This document shows positions 44,601-53,545 of a stretch of 64,000 nucleotides of DNA, piece by piece. The notes below the pieces were generated by a model. It saw nothing but the letters and a program-made list of their open reading frames with translations. It was not told the origin of the DNA and ran no database searches. Source of the stretch: Palsa-506 sp963709075 (GTDB lineage Bacteria > Actinomycetota > Actinomycetes > Streptosporangiales > Streptosporangiaceae); the NCBI GenBank assembly GCA_963709075.1, contig CAVPUY010000009.1, forward strand, positions 1-64,000. Reading direction: 5' to 3'. The translations under genes were made by a program, and so were the position numbers. The number at the start of each line of letters is the position of its first letter. The first letter of the stretch is position 1.

Positions 44601-45441
44601 TTACCTGAATGTAAGGTGCACGAGGATGTGCGGTGCCGTCCCGCCAGCGTATACTACCTTGAATTTATCGTGAGGCAAGCCTGCCGTGACAATGAACGGC
44701 TGCCCATTATCTTCAATGAGTTCCACGTACTGATGGGTTCCATAATCAGCCAACAGGTTCAGCGTAAATCGACAGAACTGGCGCTTTGTCAGCACTTATA
44801 CTGACAAGGTGTCGGATTCGCCGCGCTGCAATTGAATGGTTTTCTTAGCAAAGTAATTACCATGAAATTTCTCGCTGTAACCTACGAACTGAGCTACAGG
44901 CGTCTCGCTGTCGAGATCAAATCCCATGGATAGGTTGCTTATTTCGCTTTGGGCAGGATTCCACAACCTCAGTACCAGTGACGGCGCACCACATCGCTTT
45001 GCAACCTGCAGTCCTGTTATGGTTACAACTTGTTTGACATCATTATGCAGCACTACCTGTATCTGCTGGATATAAGCTGGCGCTCCTCCCAATGTGGCAA
45101 CAGCATTCATATTCCGTGCAAATTCACCCTCGGACATTCCTTTGGTTGCCGTGATCACTTGCGATCTAGTAAGCGGGCGTGGAAACGCGAACACTTCGTT
45201 GAAGCCGGGCAAATACCCAGCTGACTGAATCTGAATAGGTTGGTCAATCTTTCTAGAATGAGATCCGAGCGTCGCCGAACCGTTGCCCAACACCCGAGCC
45301 AAAGGCGGTTACTAGCGCAATTAGCGACGCACTGCCTATGCTAGCTGCCCAAATGATTCCGCGTCGTGACCACGCTTGGATCTTATTCGGCCTCGACTCT
45401 GATTCGTGGCTGCCGTCTTCCCCGTTGATCTCTTGCGTCAT
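44601..45441 (-). pseudogene. low-GC, membrane-anchored hypothetical protein with a frameshift and an in-frame stop
   Basis: ATG 45441 gives MTQEINGEDGSHESESRPNK, then a single helix (GIIWAASIGSASLIALVTAF). Near 45290 the sense moves to the frame HSRKIDQPIQIQSAGYLPGF to GESDTLSV, which ends in TAA at 44796-44798. The same frame resumes directly as VLTKRQFCRFTLNLLADYGT to HILVHLTFR. Repaired, it is a type II membrane protein of roughly 270 residues with a beta-rich outer domain. Base composition is visibly lower in GC than all neighbours, a sign of transfer. No known family. Confidence 0.6.
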
Positions 45442-45714
45442 TACGGTCCTCTGATAGCTGGCTATTCCGATCTACGCAACCATCGGCTCTTTAGAATGGC
45501 CCTGACCTGGATCACGAGAAGACATGTTCCCGAACTTATGGCTGGCTCCCGTCAATCGCGGTATCTGACGGCGAACGCACTGCACATAGCAGATATTACC
45601 GCGTCTTCCTGCGCGCGGCCCTCGCTACCGGGACCAGCGCAGAACCAGGAAGCCCGCGTTCACGGCGCCGGGTCAGCACCGCGCATCCCGATCGGAACGC
45701 GGATGAATTCTAAA

Positions 45715-46062
45715 GCGGTCCGCTGGCACTGGAGGAATGCCAGGTCGACTTCGGGAAGATGGGCCTGCTGGAGGACCGGGAAGCCGGGCGGCGGCGTGCG
45801 GTGCACGCCCTGGTCTTCACCGCTGCTTACAGCCGGCACTGCTATGTGCATCTGAGCTTCCGCCAAGACCTGCGGGCGGTCATTGCCGGGTTCGACGCGG
45901 CGTGGGCGTTCTTCGGCGGGATGTCAAGGTCGTGATTCCTGACAACATGCCCGCGATCGTGGACCGGGCGCACCCGACCGAGCCGCGCATTAACCGGACC
46001 TTCGCCGAGTATGCCCAGGACCGGGGCTTCTTGATCGAACCCGGTCCTGGTCACGGACAGCC
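45715..46062 (+). pseudogene. IS21-family IstA transposase fragment
   Basis: The plus strand reads ECQVDFGKMGLLEDREAGRR, RAVHALVFTAAYSRHCYVHL, SFRQDLRAVIAGFDAAWAFF, then after a frame change RDVKVVIPDNMPAIVDRAHP, RINRTFAEYAQDRGFLIEP. VDFGxMG (first Asp), VVIPDNM (second Asp) and FxEYAxxRGFLI are IstA landmarks. Only the middle of the DDE core remains. It abuts the end of the repeat protein at 46066. Confidence 0.8.
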
Positions 46063-46065
46063 CGG

Positions 46066-47163
46066 TCACTTCCACGAGGTGCCGTTCCACCGCAGGATCA
46101 GCGTCCTAGGGTGAGCAGAGCCCTCACTGCCAGCCGCCCAGGCATGGCGGCGGGAGGTGACGGCCACGTCGGCGAGACCGCTTTGTGGCGGGCTCGCGGT
46201 CCGCATCTTCTTCCAGGTCTTGCCGTTCCAGTGCGCGATCACCGGCGTGCTGACGGGGATGGTGCCGAGGGCCCCGACCGCCCACGCGTTCCGGGCAGAG
46301 GTCGCGGCCACGCCGGCGAAGTAGCTGGCCCGCGGGCTGCGCGCCCGCTTCCACGTTTTGCCGTTCCACCGCAGGATCAGGCCATCGCCGAGCCCGCCGG
46401 TGGCGCAGCTGAAACTGCAGCCGACCGCCCAGGCGCGGCGGGCGGAGACGGCGGCCACGCCGTGCAGGGTGTCACCGTTCAGGTCGCTGGGGCTCGGGCT
46501 GCGCACCCGCCTCCAAACGGTGCCGTTCCAGCGCTCAATCAGGGTCTTGCTGGTGCTGGTGCCGTGGAAGCCGACCGCCCAGGCGCGGCGGGCGGAGACG
46601 GCGGCCACACCGGAGAGCCCGCTGCCAGCGGGGCTCGGGTGGGACACGCGTTTCCACGCGGTCCCGTTCCAGTGCAAGATCAGGTGCCCGCCGACCGCCC
46701 AGGCGTCCCTGGCGGAGACGGCGGCCACGCCGGAAAGTCCCACGCCGGCTTCGCCGCGCGGGCTGGACACCCGCTTCCACGCTTTGCCGTTCCACCGCAG
46801 GATCAGGGACCTGCCACTGTTGGTCTGGCCGACTGCCCACGCGTGGCGGGCGGAGCTGGCTGCCACGCCAGAAAGGAAGCCGCCGGGACTGGGCACCCGA
46901 TTCCAGGTGCTGCCGTTCCACCGCTCGATCAAAGTCTGCGCGCGGCCGTTACTGAACTTGTAGCCGACCGCCCAGGCGTTCCGCGCCGAAGTGGCAGCCA
47001 CGCCGAAGAGCTGCCCGCTGATGGCGGAAGACGCGGCCGGGCCAGCAGACTGAGTAAGGGCAGCCACGGCCTGTGCTGCAGGCGCGGGCGCGACGGCCGC
47101 CCCGGCCAGCAGCGGGACGGCTATGACGGTGACGGAACATGCGGCGAGCTGGGGTTTGCGCAC
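46066..47163 (-). CDS. secreted protein of seven 45-residue repeats, propeller-like
   Basis: GTG 47163, with GGGGGAGG upstream, opens VRKPQLAACSVTVIAVPLLA, a signal peptide ending near APAPAAQA. Seven repeats follow, each of the form GVAA(T/V)SARxAWAVG...LI(E/L)RWNGxTWKRVxSP, with starts at LFGVAATS, FLSGVAAS, GLSGVAAV (twice), LHGVAAVS, YFAGVAAT and LADVAVTS. The seventh ends exactly at WNGTSWK*. Seven repeats of this size would make a closed seven-bladed beta-propeller, so the protein may be complete although an IS21 relic touches its stop. Exported; a ligand- or glycan-binding role is a guess. Confidence 0.8.
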   Translation of the reverse strand: MRKPQLAACSVTVIAVPLLAGAAVAPAPAAQAVAALTQSAGPAASSAISGQLFGVAATSARNAWAVGYKFSNGRAQTLIERWNGSTWNRVPSPGGFLSGVAASSARHAWAVGQTNSGRSLILRWNGKAWKRVSSPRGEAGVGLSGVAAVSARDAWAVGGHLILHWNGTAWKRVSHPSPAGSGLSGVAAVSARRAWAVGFHGTSTSKTLIERWNGTVWRRVRSPSPSDLNGDTLHGVAAVSARRAWAVGCSFSCATGGLGDGLILRWNGKTWKRARSPRASYFAGVAATSARNAWAVGALGTIPVSTPVIAHWNGKTWKKMRTASPPQSGLADVAVTSRRHAWAAGSEGSAHPRTLILRWNGTSWK

Positions 47164-47468
47164 CGGCTGCCACCTCCCCCTAGAAGGCCCGCGGGCTCCG
47201 CCGGTCCTTAGCCAGGACAGGCAGCCCGCCGACATCGTGGAACGGCCGCAGGTGGCGGAGGGGGACACCGCTTGCAGCCACGAGTGTGACACCCCGCACA
47301 CTCCAGGACAAGAGCGAAAGGCCAGCTCCCCGGCTTCGGTCAGCCCACCTGACCCGGCCATTCAAGGTATGTGATCATCACGGCGCACCCGATTGGCTGG
47401 CCCGGGCGATGCGCCCGGGCAACCCCCAACGGCGGGGGTTTGCGGCCTGGGCCTGGGACCGGGGCCGT

Positions 47469-47933
47469 TCAGCACGCCCCCTGCCACTCGGGGAGCTGGG
47501 GGTTCCCGCACCAGCGCCAGCTGTGCTGGCCGCGGGCCGCGGCGCCGCCGAGGTGCATCCGGGTGAAGTGCGGGTGCCGGTGCCCGTCGATGAGCTGGTT
47601 CCCGCGCGGCCGGTGCAGCCGGACGGTGACACGGCCCAGCCGGTGCGTGCCGAGATCGCTGTACCACAGCGTGGCCCGGCCCTTGGCCGAGTGCCCGTTC
47701 CAGTGACTCCACTTCGCGCGGGCGAGCCACGTCGACGGCCCGGTGGTGAGCTGGAGGTGCTCCCGCATGGTCATCCAGCAGGCAGCGGGATGACCGCCCC
47801 GGGCGCACGACTCCAGCACGACAACGTGCCGGCTCGGGACGGCCGAGGCGGAGGCCAGCGCGGGGGTGAGCAGCGAGCCGACGACGATGACGCCGGCCGC
47901 GATGAATGCGGTGACGGATGCGGCGATCTTCAT
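47469..47933 (-). CDS. small secreted protein (154 aa)
   Basis: MKIAASVTAFIAAGVIVVGS, then LLTPALASASA, is a clear Sec signal peptide. The mature part has two early Cys (LESCARGGHPAACWM) and a last Cys (EWQGAC*), RATLWYSDLGTHRLGRVTVR and HPHFTRMHLGGAAA. It looks like a compact, possibly disulfide-linked extracellular protein of unknown function. The start has GGGAG at five bases. It lies 305 bases upstream of the repeat protein on the same strand, so co-transcription is possible. Confidence 0.75.
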   Translation of the reverse strand: MKIAASVTAFIAAGVIVVGSLLTPALASASAVPSRHVVVLESCARGGHPAACWMTMREHLQLTTGPSTWLARAKWSHWNGHSAKGRATLWYSDLGTHRLGRVTVRLHRPRGNQLIDGHRHPHFTRMHLGGAAARGQHSWRWCGNPQLPEWQGAC

Positions 47934-48055
47934 CTGGTCTCCCTTTAGGCGAGTTATGTGGGTTGATCACGGCGCGTCGCGTTGATCAGGGGTGGGCCTC
48001 TGCGGCCGACATGCGGTTGTCAAAGACCGTTGCAAACCGCAGGGGCCGCCCCCCC

Positions 48056-48290
48056 ATGTTGCCCAGCGAGGACTTGCTCGTCTACGTCTACGTGCTGATC
48101 GACGACCTGATGACTGCCCGGATCATCGTGATCCCGCCGCGCCCGGGACCGGCGCCTGGCTGCGGTGACGCCGAGCTGCTGACCATTGCCACGATGCGGC
48201 ACGTGCTGGGTCGCCGCAGCGAGGCCGGTTCCTGGCCGAGGTGGACTGCGACTGGGCGCTGTCACTCGGGTGGCGGCGCAACGCTCTGCC
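48056..48290 (+). pseudogene. IS982-like transposase, N-terminal remnant
   Basis: The frame MLPSEDLLVYVYVLIDDLMT, ARIIVIPPRPGPAPGCGDAE, LLTIATMRHVLGRRSEAG, then one frame over FLAEVDCDWAL, matches the start of IS982-type transposases (VYxLIDD...PPRPGPAPxCSDAELLTIAxxRHLLGRRSEAGFLAEV). The remainder is missing. The family label is from memory of this motif and is moderately sure. Confidence 0.55.
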
Positions 48291-48339
48291 GCCTGCTCTT
48301 GTCACCAGCCTGGCGGCCGCTGCCCTCGTCCTGCTGCTC

Positions 48340-48560
48340 CTGCAGATGAGTTCCGGGCGGCTCGCCACGGCTGCCCTGGCACGACTCGATCGCCCGCAGA
48401 CAGATGAGCGGCCAGCCGGGTCCGGGACACGATAGCGACCTGCTGGCGCAGGATGAGCAGCTCGGCGTCCTTGGACACGGGGACCGGCCCAGCCGGATGA
48501 GCCATGCCGCGCGCCGGACGAGGATCAGGTACCGCGAATCGACGCTGCTGGTCATGCCCG
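48340..48560 (-). pseudogene. integrase-core transposase, N-terminal remnant
   Basis: Across two minus frames the text reads LVRRAAWLIRLGRSP, then VSKDAELLILRQQVAIVSRT, then LSAGDRVVLARAAVASRPEL. KDAELLxLRHxxxVLRRQxxRPRLxxxDRxxLAAL is the usual beginning of a group of actinobacterial DDE transposases. Very degraded. Confidence 0.4.
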
Positions 48561-48903
48561 GCGATCAGATCACTCACGGACGGCCAGATCACGATCACCG
48601 GCGGACTCTTGACGCCCCACGCCTCCCGCCGGTCCTCCCCCGGCTGTCAAGCTGTGCAACCACTGGCGGCTCCGGGCCAGCCGCCCCCGCGGCGTTAATC
48701 AGCGCCGCGAAGAACGACGACTCGGCTGCATGCACTTCGTGCAGAGTGGCTCCCAGGCGCCATCCGGGTAGTAGTCGTGTGGGCACCGAAGCTTCTGCGA
48801 ACTGCGCCTTGACGCTTTGTGGCCTTGCGTTATATCGAAGTTTTTGTCAATCTTGCCTATAGATGCTCATCACGCGACCTCTGCGTGCGACGAAGAAGAT
48901 CCC
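48561..48903. other. gap upstream of the Tat lipoprotein
   Basis: No gene seen. The last 80 bases (48820-48900) are AT-richer and may hold the promoter of the next gene. Confidence 0.35.
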
Positions 48904-49200
48904 ATGAATGAGACTGTAGGCGGGGATACCGCAGATGGCGATCGTGGCTTTCCACGGCGCTCGTTCCTAACCTGGGTCGGCACGGGGCTGCTCGCGGTCG
49001 GCGCTGGGGAGTTACTGGCAGGTTGCCACAAAACGTCCTCGAACGGCAATAATGAGCCCCCCGATGTCGACCCCGGCGAAAACGACGACAACGGCGACGG
49101 CGAGAACGGCGAGAACCCCGATGGCGGCGGTGGCAATGGCGACGGGGGCAGCGGCGGCGAAGGGGGCGGCGGCGATGGGGGCGGCGGGGGCGGTGAGTAG
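48904..49200 (+). CDS. Tat-type lipoprotein with Gly/Asp/Asn-rich tail (98 aa)
   Basis: MNETVGGDTADGDRGFPRRS leads to RRSFLTWVGTGLLAVGAGEL and LLAGC: a twin-arginine motif, a hydrophobic core and a lipobox with Cys. The mature part is only about 55 residues of Asn, Asp, Glu and Gly ending in long Gly runs. The protein is probably folded or metal-loaded before Tat export, or it uses Sec; the tail is disordered and acidic and could bind cations. ATG 48904 has only a weak purine-rich AAGAAGA before it. No partner genes. Confidence 0.65.
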   Translation: MNETVGGDTADGDRGFPRRSFLTWVGTGLLAVGAGELLAGCHKTSSNGNNEPPDVDPGENDDNGDGENGENPDGGGGNGDGGSGGEGGGGDGGGGGGE

Positions 49201-49520
49201 CGTTCTTGCTCGCTAGGCGGAAGCCTGACCACACTCTTGACCAACAACGGAGTCCGACACATACCGGCTTAGGACGATGGCAGACGACCGGGTGAGGACA
49301 GCTTTCGACTCGCGTGCGCCTCCTCGGCCCTTCCCGCCTCGCCCAGGACACCAAACGTGGCCTCGCAGGTGGCTCACGTTGACTCCTACCTGCAGAGCTT
49401 GGGCGGCGAGATTTGCCCGATCCTCCCGCCATCGGAGCGCACTTGCAGGCGTCTCAGTCAGGATGTAGCGTCGCGGGAGACCTTACGCAACCGGAAAGTC
49501 GTCAACACAAAGTCTGCCCG
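49201..49520. other. gap before the SRPBCC gene
   Basis: No supportable gene. Presumed promoter region for the 49521-50747 gene pair. Confidence 0.35.
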
Positions 49521-49985
49521 ATGACAATCAGAACCGAGAGCCGCATAAAAATCGCCAGCAGCGTCCGTGAGGTGTGGGCGTATGTCTGTGACGTCGGACG
49601 CTGGCCCGAGTGGGCGCCGACGGTTCTCGAATGCCGGGTTCGCGGAGTAGCTCCGCTTCAGCCCGGCTCGCGGGTGGAGCAGCGGGCGAAGGGGATCCTC
49701 TGGTTGACTCGCGGCCGGAGCCAGGAGGTAACCGCTGTCGAGGCACCCCGCTACGTGGCGTTCGCCGGGCCAATGGGTACTTCCGCGGCACGCTGGGGAA
49801 TGGAACTCGAGCCAGTGGACGATAGGCAGACCGACGCCAAGATGTGGATTGAGGTCGACCTCGCGGGCATAATGCGCGCGGTCCCCAGCCGTCTCAAAGG
49901 CAGAATTCAGCGCGTAAGCGATCGCGAGATGGCGGCGATCAAGGCTGCGGTCGAGTCCGGTTCGCGGGGAGGCGCGGAGTCCTAG
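49521..49985 (+). CDS. SRPBCC (START-like) family protein
   Basis: The protein has 154 residues. MTIRTESRIKIASSVREVWA, YVCDVGRWPEWAPTVLECRV is the N-terminal strand-helix of polyketide-cyclase/SRPBCC proteins. The rest fits the helix-grip fold, closing with a C-terminal helix (RVSDREMAAIKAAVES). It binds a hydrophobic ligand in a deep cavity and may be an enzyme or a carrier. The start is ATG 49521. It lies 51 bases before the methyltransferase gene on the same strand, probably one transcript leading into the larger cluster. Confidence 0.8.
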   Translation: MTIRTESRIKIASSVREVWAYVCDVGRWPEWAPTVLECRVRGVAPLQPGSRVEQRAKGILWLTRGRSQEVTAVEAPRYVAFAGPMGTSAARWGMELEPVDDRQTDAKMWIEVDLAGIMRAVPSRLKGRIQRVSDREMAAIKAAVESGSRGGAES

Positions 49986-50036
49986 GTAGGGTGGCACGCG
50001 GCTCTACCGCGACGCTACCGAGATCGAGGAGCACAC

Positions 50037-50747
50037 GTGAGCCAGATCGACCGCAAGCGAGAGCACCTGATCGAGACATACCGCAAGAAGGCGAAACATT
50101 ACGACATCACCTCCCGGCTCTACCCCGCGCCCGGCTACCCCCACCGGGCACAACGCCTCCGGGCCGTGCAAGCACTCGGCCTCCGCGCGGGTGACAGCGT
50201 GATCGACATCGCATGCGGCACAGGCCTGAACTTCCCGCTGATTGAGGAGGTGATCGGTCCCGACGGCCGGATCGTCGGCGTCGATCTGACCGACGCGATG
50301 CTTGCCCATGCCCAGGATCGGATAGAGACGAACGGCTGGAGCAATATCAGCCTCGTGCAAGCCGATGCGGCCGACTTCGACTTCCCAACCGAGGTCGACG
50401 CGATCCTGTCCACGTACGCCCTGTCGCAGGTGCCCGAGTGCGCAGAGGTCATCGCTCACGGCGCCGCGGCCCTCTCCGGAGGCGGACGCTGGGTCGTGCT
50501 GGATCTCAAGGTTCCCGGTAACACGCCTGGGTGGCTAGCGCAGCTCGGAACCGCAATTGTGCGGCCTTTCGCCTCCATAGATGAGTGGATCCTGCGCCGT
50601 CCCTGGGAGGCGATTCGCGCAGCCATGCAGGAAGAACTGGCCGATCTCTCCTGGACCGAGTTGTTCTTCGGAACCGCATTCCTCGCTGCCGGGTCCCGCG
50701 GCCCTGGAACCTTCGGTGTACGACCGCGGGGGAGCGGCCATCAGTGA
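50037..50747 (+). CDS. class I SAM-dependent methyltransferase
   Basis: The protein has 236 residues. SVIDIACGTGLNFPLIEEVI (motif I), then GRIVGVDLTDAMLAHAQDRI, then FDFPTEVDAILSTYALSQVP (motif II), then GGGRWVVLDLKVPG. It is of the UbiE/small-molecule type. GTG 50037 has GAGGA at six bases. It has no membrane part, but WLAQLGTAIVRPFASIDEWI suggests a lid region for a lipophilic substrate. It precedes the dehydrogenase and PTPS-like genes and may be part of that pathway. Confidence 0.88.
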   Translation: MSQIDRKREHLIETYRKKAKHYDITSRLYPAPGYPHRAQRLRAVQALGLRAGDSVIDIACGTGLNFPLIEEVIGPDGRIVGVDLTDAMLAHAQDRIETNGWSNISLVQADAADFDFPTEVDAILSTYALSQVPECAEVIAHGAAALSGGGRWVVLDLKVPGNTPGWLAQLGTAIVRPFASIDEWILRRPWEAIRAAMQEELADLSWTELFFGTAFLAAGSRGPGTFGVRPRGSGHQ

Positions 50748-50843
50748 CCGTGAGCTGAGCAAGCGTCCTCTCACCTATGGCCCGGCGCTCGAGGTGGCCA
50801 GATCAACCGTCTTGTATAGATCGATCGCGGGTAAATTGGCTGC

Positions 50844-51815
50844 GTGCCTGCCCGCGCGCTATTTCATACCGCGCCGCGCTGTGTGGAGATCAGGGAAGTG
50901 CCCACACCGCGGCCTGCGGCCGGTGAGGTCCTCGTCCGTACTTTGTGCTCTGGCATCAGCGGTGGCACCGAACGGCTGGTGTACCGTGGCGAGGTCCCTG
51001 CCGAGTTGGCGCTGGACGACACGATCGCCGCGCTTGGCGGTGCCTTCTCCTATCCCTTCGCCTACGGGTATGCGTGCGTCGGCGAAGTAGCGGAGTCCGG
51101 CCACGCGGTTTTCGCGTTCCACCCGCACCAGGACATATTCGCGGCGCGGGCTGGTGAACTGATTCCGCTGCCTGCTATCGATCCCGCATCCGCAACCTTG
51201 TTCCCGCTGGTCGAGACGGCGTTGCAGGTGACGCTCGATGCCGGGCCCGGATATCGCGACCGGGTCATCGTGCTCGGCGGTGGCGTGCTCGGGCTGCTGA
51301 CCGGCCTGCTGTTGCAGCGCTCCGGGTGGCGGCCGCTGATTGCCGAGCCGCAGGCGTGGCGCCGCACCGTGGCCAGCAGCCTCGGCGTCACCGCCGTAGC
51401 ACCGGAGGAACTGGTGAAAGAGAAGGTTCCGCTGGTCATTGACGCCAGCGGTAACCCGGATGCGCCAGCGATGGCGCTGAACATGCTGGCCCACGAGGGA
51501 ACCCTGTTGATCGCGTCGTGGTTCGGCACCAAACCAGTAGTGCTGCCGCTCGGCGGCGCCTTCCACCGGCGGCGTCTGATCATCCGCAGCACTCAAGTTT
51601 CCACGGTGCCGGCCCGGCTGTCCGGGACCTGGACCCGGTCTCGGCGCCGTCGGGAGGCCGTTGAACTGCTGGCCGAACTACCGTTGGCACAGCTGTGCAC
51701 TCACGTCTTCGCATTCGGCGACGCAGCCGAGGCGCTCCGAGCCTTGGACCAGGGGATGCCCGGGTTGATGCACGCCGTTCTTGACTACGACAGGAGTGCT
51801 GCCGGTGACCTGTGA
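50844..51815 (+). CDS. zinc-binding-dehydrogenase-like (MDR) oxidoreductase
   Basis: The protein has 323 residues. The N-terminal GroES-like part (VEIREVPTPRPAAGEVLVRT, SGISGGTERLVYRGEVP) keeps SGISxGTExxxYRG but has few Cys/His for zinc. The Rossmann part is DRVIVLGGGVLGLLTGLLLQ. PLVIDASGNPDAPAMALNML and GTLLIASWFGTKPVVLPLGG follow. It is an NAD(P)-dependent sugar or alcohol dehydrogenase of the medium-chain superfamily. The start is GTG 50844. The gene overlaps the PTPS-like gene by 11 bases, so they are coupled, and it should act on an intermediate shared with that protein. Confidence 0.88.
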   Translation: MPARALFHTAPRCVEIREVPTPRPAAGEVLVRTLCSGISGGTERLVYRGEVPAELALDDTIAALGGAFSYPFAYGYACVGEVAESGHAVFAFHPHQDIFAARAGELIPLPAIDPASATLFPLVETALQVTLDAGPGYRDRVIVLGGGVLGLLTGLLLQRSGWRPLIAEPQAWRRTVASSLGVTAVAPEELVKEKVPLVIDASGNPDAPAMALNMLAHEGTLLIASWFGTKPVVLPLGGAFHRRRLIIRSTQVSTVPARLSGTWTRSRRRREAVELLAELPLAQLCTHVFAFGDAAEALRALDQGMPGLMHAVLDYDRSAAGDL

Positions 51816-52182
51816 GGTCGGGATGAGCCGAAGCGTCCGTGCATTCCACATCATGCCGGGACTGCCCGCCCCAGAGGGGCAACTGCATGATCATGACTAT
51901 CGGATAGAGATCGTGGTGGACAGCGAGCAGCTGGACGACCGGGGCATGGTCTGTGATCTGGATGTACTGGAAGCGGCGCTGACCGAGCTGACCAGCCGGG
52001 TCGAAGGCCGCAACCTGGAGGAGATACGCCCCGCCGGGGCCGAGGCGGTCACAGTCGAGGTGTTCGCCCGCTGGGTGCATGACAGCCTCTCGCCTGCCGT
52101 CGCCGCCGCGGGCGGCGAGGCACTGGCCGTGCGGGTGTGGGAAACTCCCGTCGCGTTTGGCGGATACCACGCACGATGCTGA
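51805..52182 (+). CDS. 6-pyruvoyltetrahydropterin synthase/QueD-like protein
   Basis: GTG 51805 has AGGAG eight bases upstream and lies inside the dehydrogenase gene. The 125-residue T-fold protein has the three zinc His: RAFHIMPG (His15) and QLHDHDYRIEI (His28, His30). It also has GMVCDLDVLEAAL, AEAVTVEVFARW and RVWETP (Glu113). The catalytic Cys found four residues before the second zinc His in PTPS and QueD is absent (EGQLHDHD). It is therefore probably not a normal pterin synthase or carboxytetrahydropterin synthase. It may catalyse a retro-aldol or related step on a pterin-like substrate, perhaps one derived from the GTP cyclohydrolase II product encoded 5 kb away. Confidence 0.85.
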   Translation: MTCEVGMSRSVRAFHIMPGLPAPEGQLHDHDYRIEIVVDSEQLDDRGMVCDLDVLEAALTELTSRVEGRNLEEIRPAGAEAVTVEVFARWVHDSLSPAVAAAGGEALAVRVWETPVAFGGYHARC

Positions 52183-52337
52183 TGCTCTGCCTGATTACCC
52201 CGGGCGACCTGGCCGTACTGATGCGGGTACCGGAACCACATCAGTGACCAGCCCGGCCAGGTCGTGCGGCATGGGTACTGTGACGAGGCCAAGGTTGGGC
52301 GGCTGAACCGTTCTGCTGACATGTTCGTCTTGCTGTC

Positions 52338-53027
52338 ATGGGAACAGTCGACACAACGTTTTCGTCATCCTCGCGGGACAGCCATATGACACTGGGCTGG
52401 GATAACCCCACAGCAGATCCCACCACTACCGTCCTGCTGCGGCACGGCGATACCCGACTGTCACCCGAACACCGCTTCAGCGGGCTGCGCGACCTCCCGC
52501 TTAGCGCCATCGGAACCCGGCAGGCCGAGGCCGCCGCCTGTCGCCTAGCCACTGGTGCCCAGATCGATGCTGTGGTCAGCTCGCCATTGCAGCGCGCTGG
52601 CGCCACCGCCGACATTGCGGCCCGCGAACTGGGCTTGACCGCAGTCATCGATGATGATCTCCGTGAAACCGATTTCGGCGACTGGGATGGCTTTACCCTG
52701 GCAGAAATCCAGCAGCGATGGCCCGCAGCCGCGGCAGCCTGGCGGCACGACCCCGAACAGGCACCGCCGGGCGGGGAGAGCTTCGCCGACACCGCACACC
52801 GGGTAAACCGGGCCTGTGACCGGCTGCTGCGGGACCACGGCGGCCAGACTGTCCTGGTGGTAAGCCACATTACCCCCATAAAGATCCTGCTGTGCCGGGC
52901 TCTCGGCGTCCCGCTTGGCACCCTTTACCGGCTGTATCTCGGCTCCGCCTGCATTAACGAGATCCAGTGGCACGGCCGCGGATTTGCCTCCGTCCATTGC
53001 GTCAACGACACCAGCCACCTTCCCTGA
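52338..53027 (+). CDS. histidine phosphatase (RNase H/acid phosphatase C-terminal type)
   Basis: The protein has 229 residues. TTTVLLRHGDTRLSPEHRFS carries the RHG motif (His36 phospho-acceptor). ETDFGDWDGFTLAEIQQRWP and VLVVSHITPIKILLCRALGV (second His) complete the family pattern. The text LGWDNPTADPTTTVLLRHGD and FSGLRDLPLSAIGTRQAEAA is that of the phosphatase half of actinobacterial bifunctional RNase H/phosphatases (Rv2228c-like). The RNase H half is not upstream, so this is either a stand-alone domain or a 5'-truncated gene. The start is uncertain (ATG 52338 or 52386). As a phosphatase it could serve the nucleotide-derived pathway around it. Confidence 0.75.
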   Translation: MGTVDTTFSSSSRDSHMTLGWDNPTADPTTTVLLRHGDTRLSPEHRFSGLRDLPLSAIGTRQAEAAACRLATGAQIDAVVSSPLQRAGATADIAARELGLTAVIDDDLRETDFGDWDGFTLAEIQQRWPAAAAAWRHDPEQAPPGGESFADTAHRVNRACDRLLRDHGGQTVLVVSHITPIKILLCRALGVPLGTLYRLYLGSACINEIQWHGRGFASVHCVNDTSHLP

Positions 53028-53545
53028 CTCACCAGGCCCGTCTCGTCCTGCCGCGAACGCAGGTCCGCATATGCCGGGGCCGGGCTGCGGACCGCTGGCC
53101 TGACTAGCGATCCGCAGTCCGGAAAAGGCAAGGCACCCCCGTGCGGCGAAGACGGACTCGTCCGGTCCGGACAGCAGCGACGGGATCGCGGAGATCTCGG
53201 CCAGGCCCGTACGGCACCGTCGGCAGATGGTCAAGTACGCCCCAGGGGGAGGCGGTCAGTCACGATCTCGGGGTCTGTTGCCATCTGCGCCGCTACTCCT
53301 GTCGCGTTATACGCACGGCGACCGCGACTGGTTCACCGGCATCTGCTCCGTCCCGGATCGCGTGACGTGGCTCGCAACAGGAACCGATCGTACTGCGCGT
53401 TGCCGTCGAAGTCGGCGGGCCGGCGCCAACGGCCGATGTGCGCCGATGGTGAACCGAAGCGCCTGTGCCCGGGCGCAGCCGGGCGCCGGCGCCCGGGAAG
53501 TGCGCCGGCGCCACGGGAGAAGATGTTACCGCCCGGATGCCCCGG
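53028..53545. other. intergenic region between convergent transcription units
   Basis: No gene recognised. It lies at the 3' ends of the histidine phosphatase gene and the large minus-strand fusion gene, and contains the strong palindrome at 53479. Confidence 0.4.
53479..53496. terminator. 18-bp perfect palindrome, possible bidirectional terminator
   Basis: CCGGGCGCCGGCGCCCGG is its own complement. It lies 50 bases past the stop of the minus-strand fusion gene and about 450 bases past the plus-strand phosphatase stop. High-GC actinobacteria use such stems without U-tails. As drawn it would leave only a tiny loop. Confidence 0.45.

Noticed and set aside
46111..47211. 366-residue plus frame opposite the repeat protein
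   Set aside because: It is a shadow whose repeats simply mirror the AWAVG/WNG repeats on the minus strand, where a signal peptide and ribosome binding site exist.
53028..53545. Extra small gene between the phosphatase and the fusion gene
   Set aside because: All frames overlap the antisense of the fusion gene's end or are Arg-rich. The palindrome at 53479 points to a 3' intergenic region.
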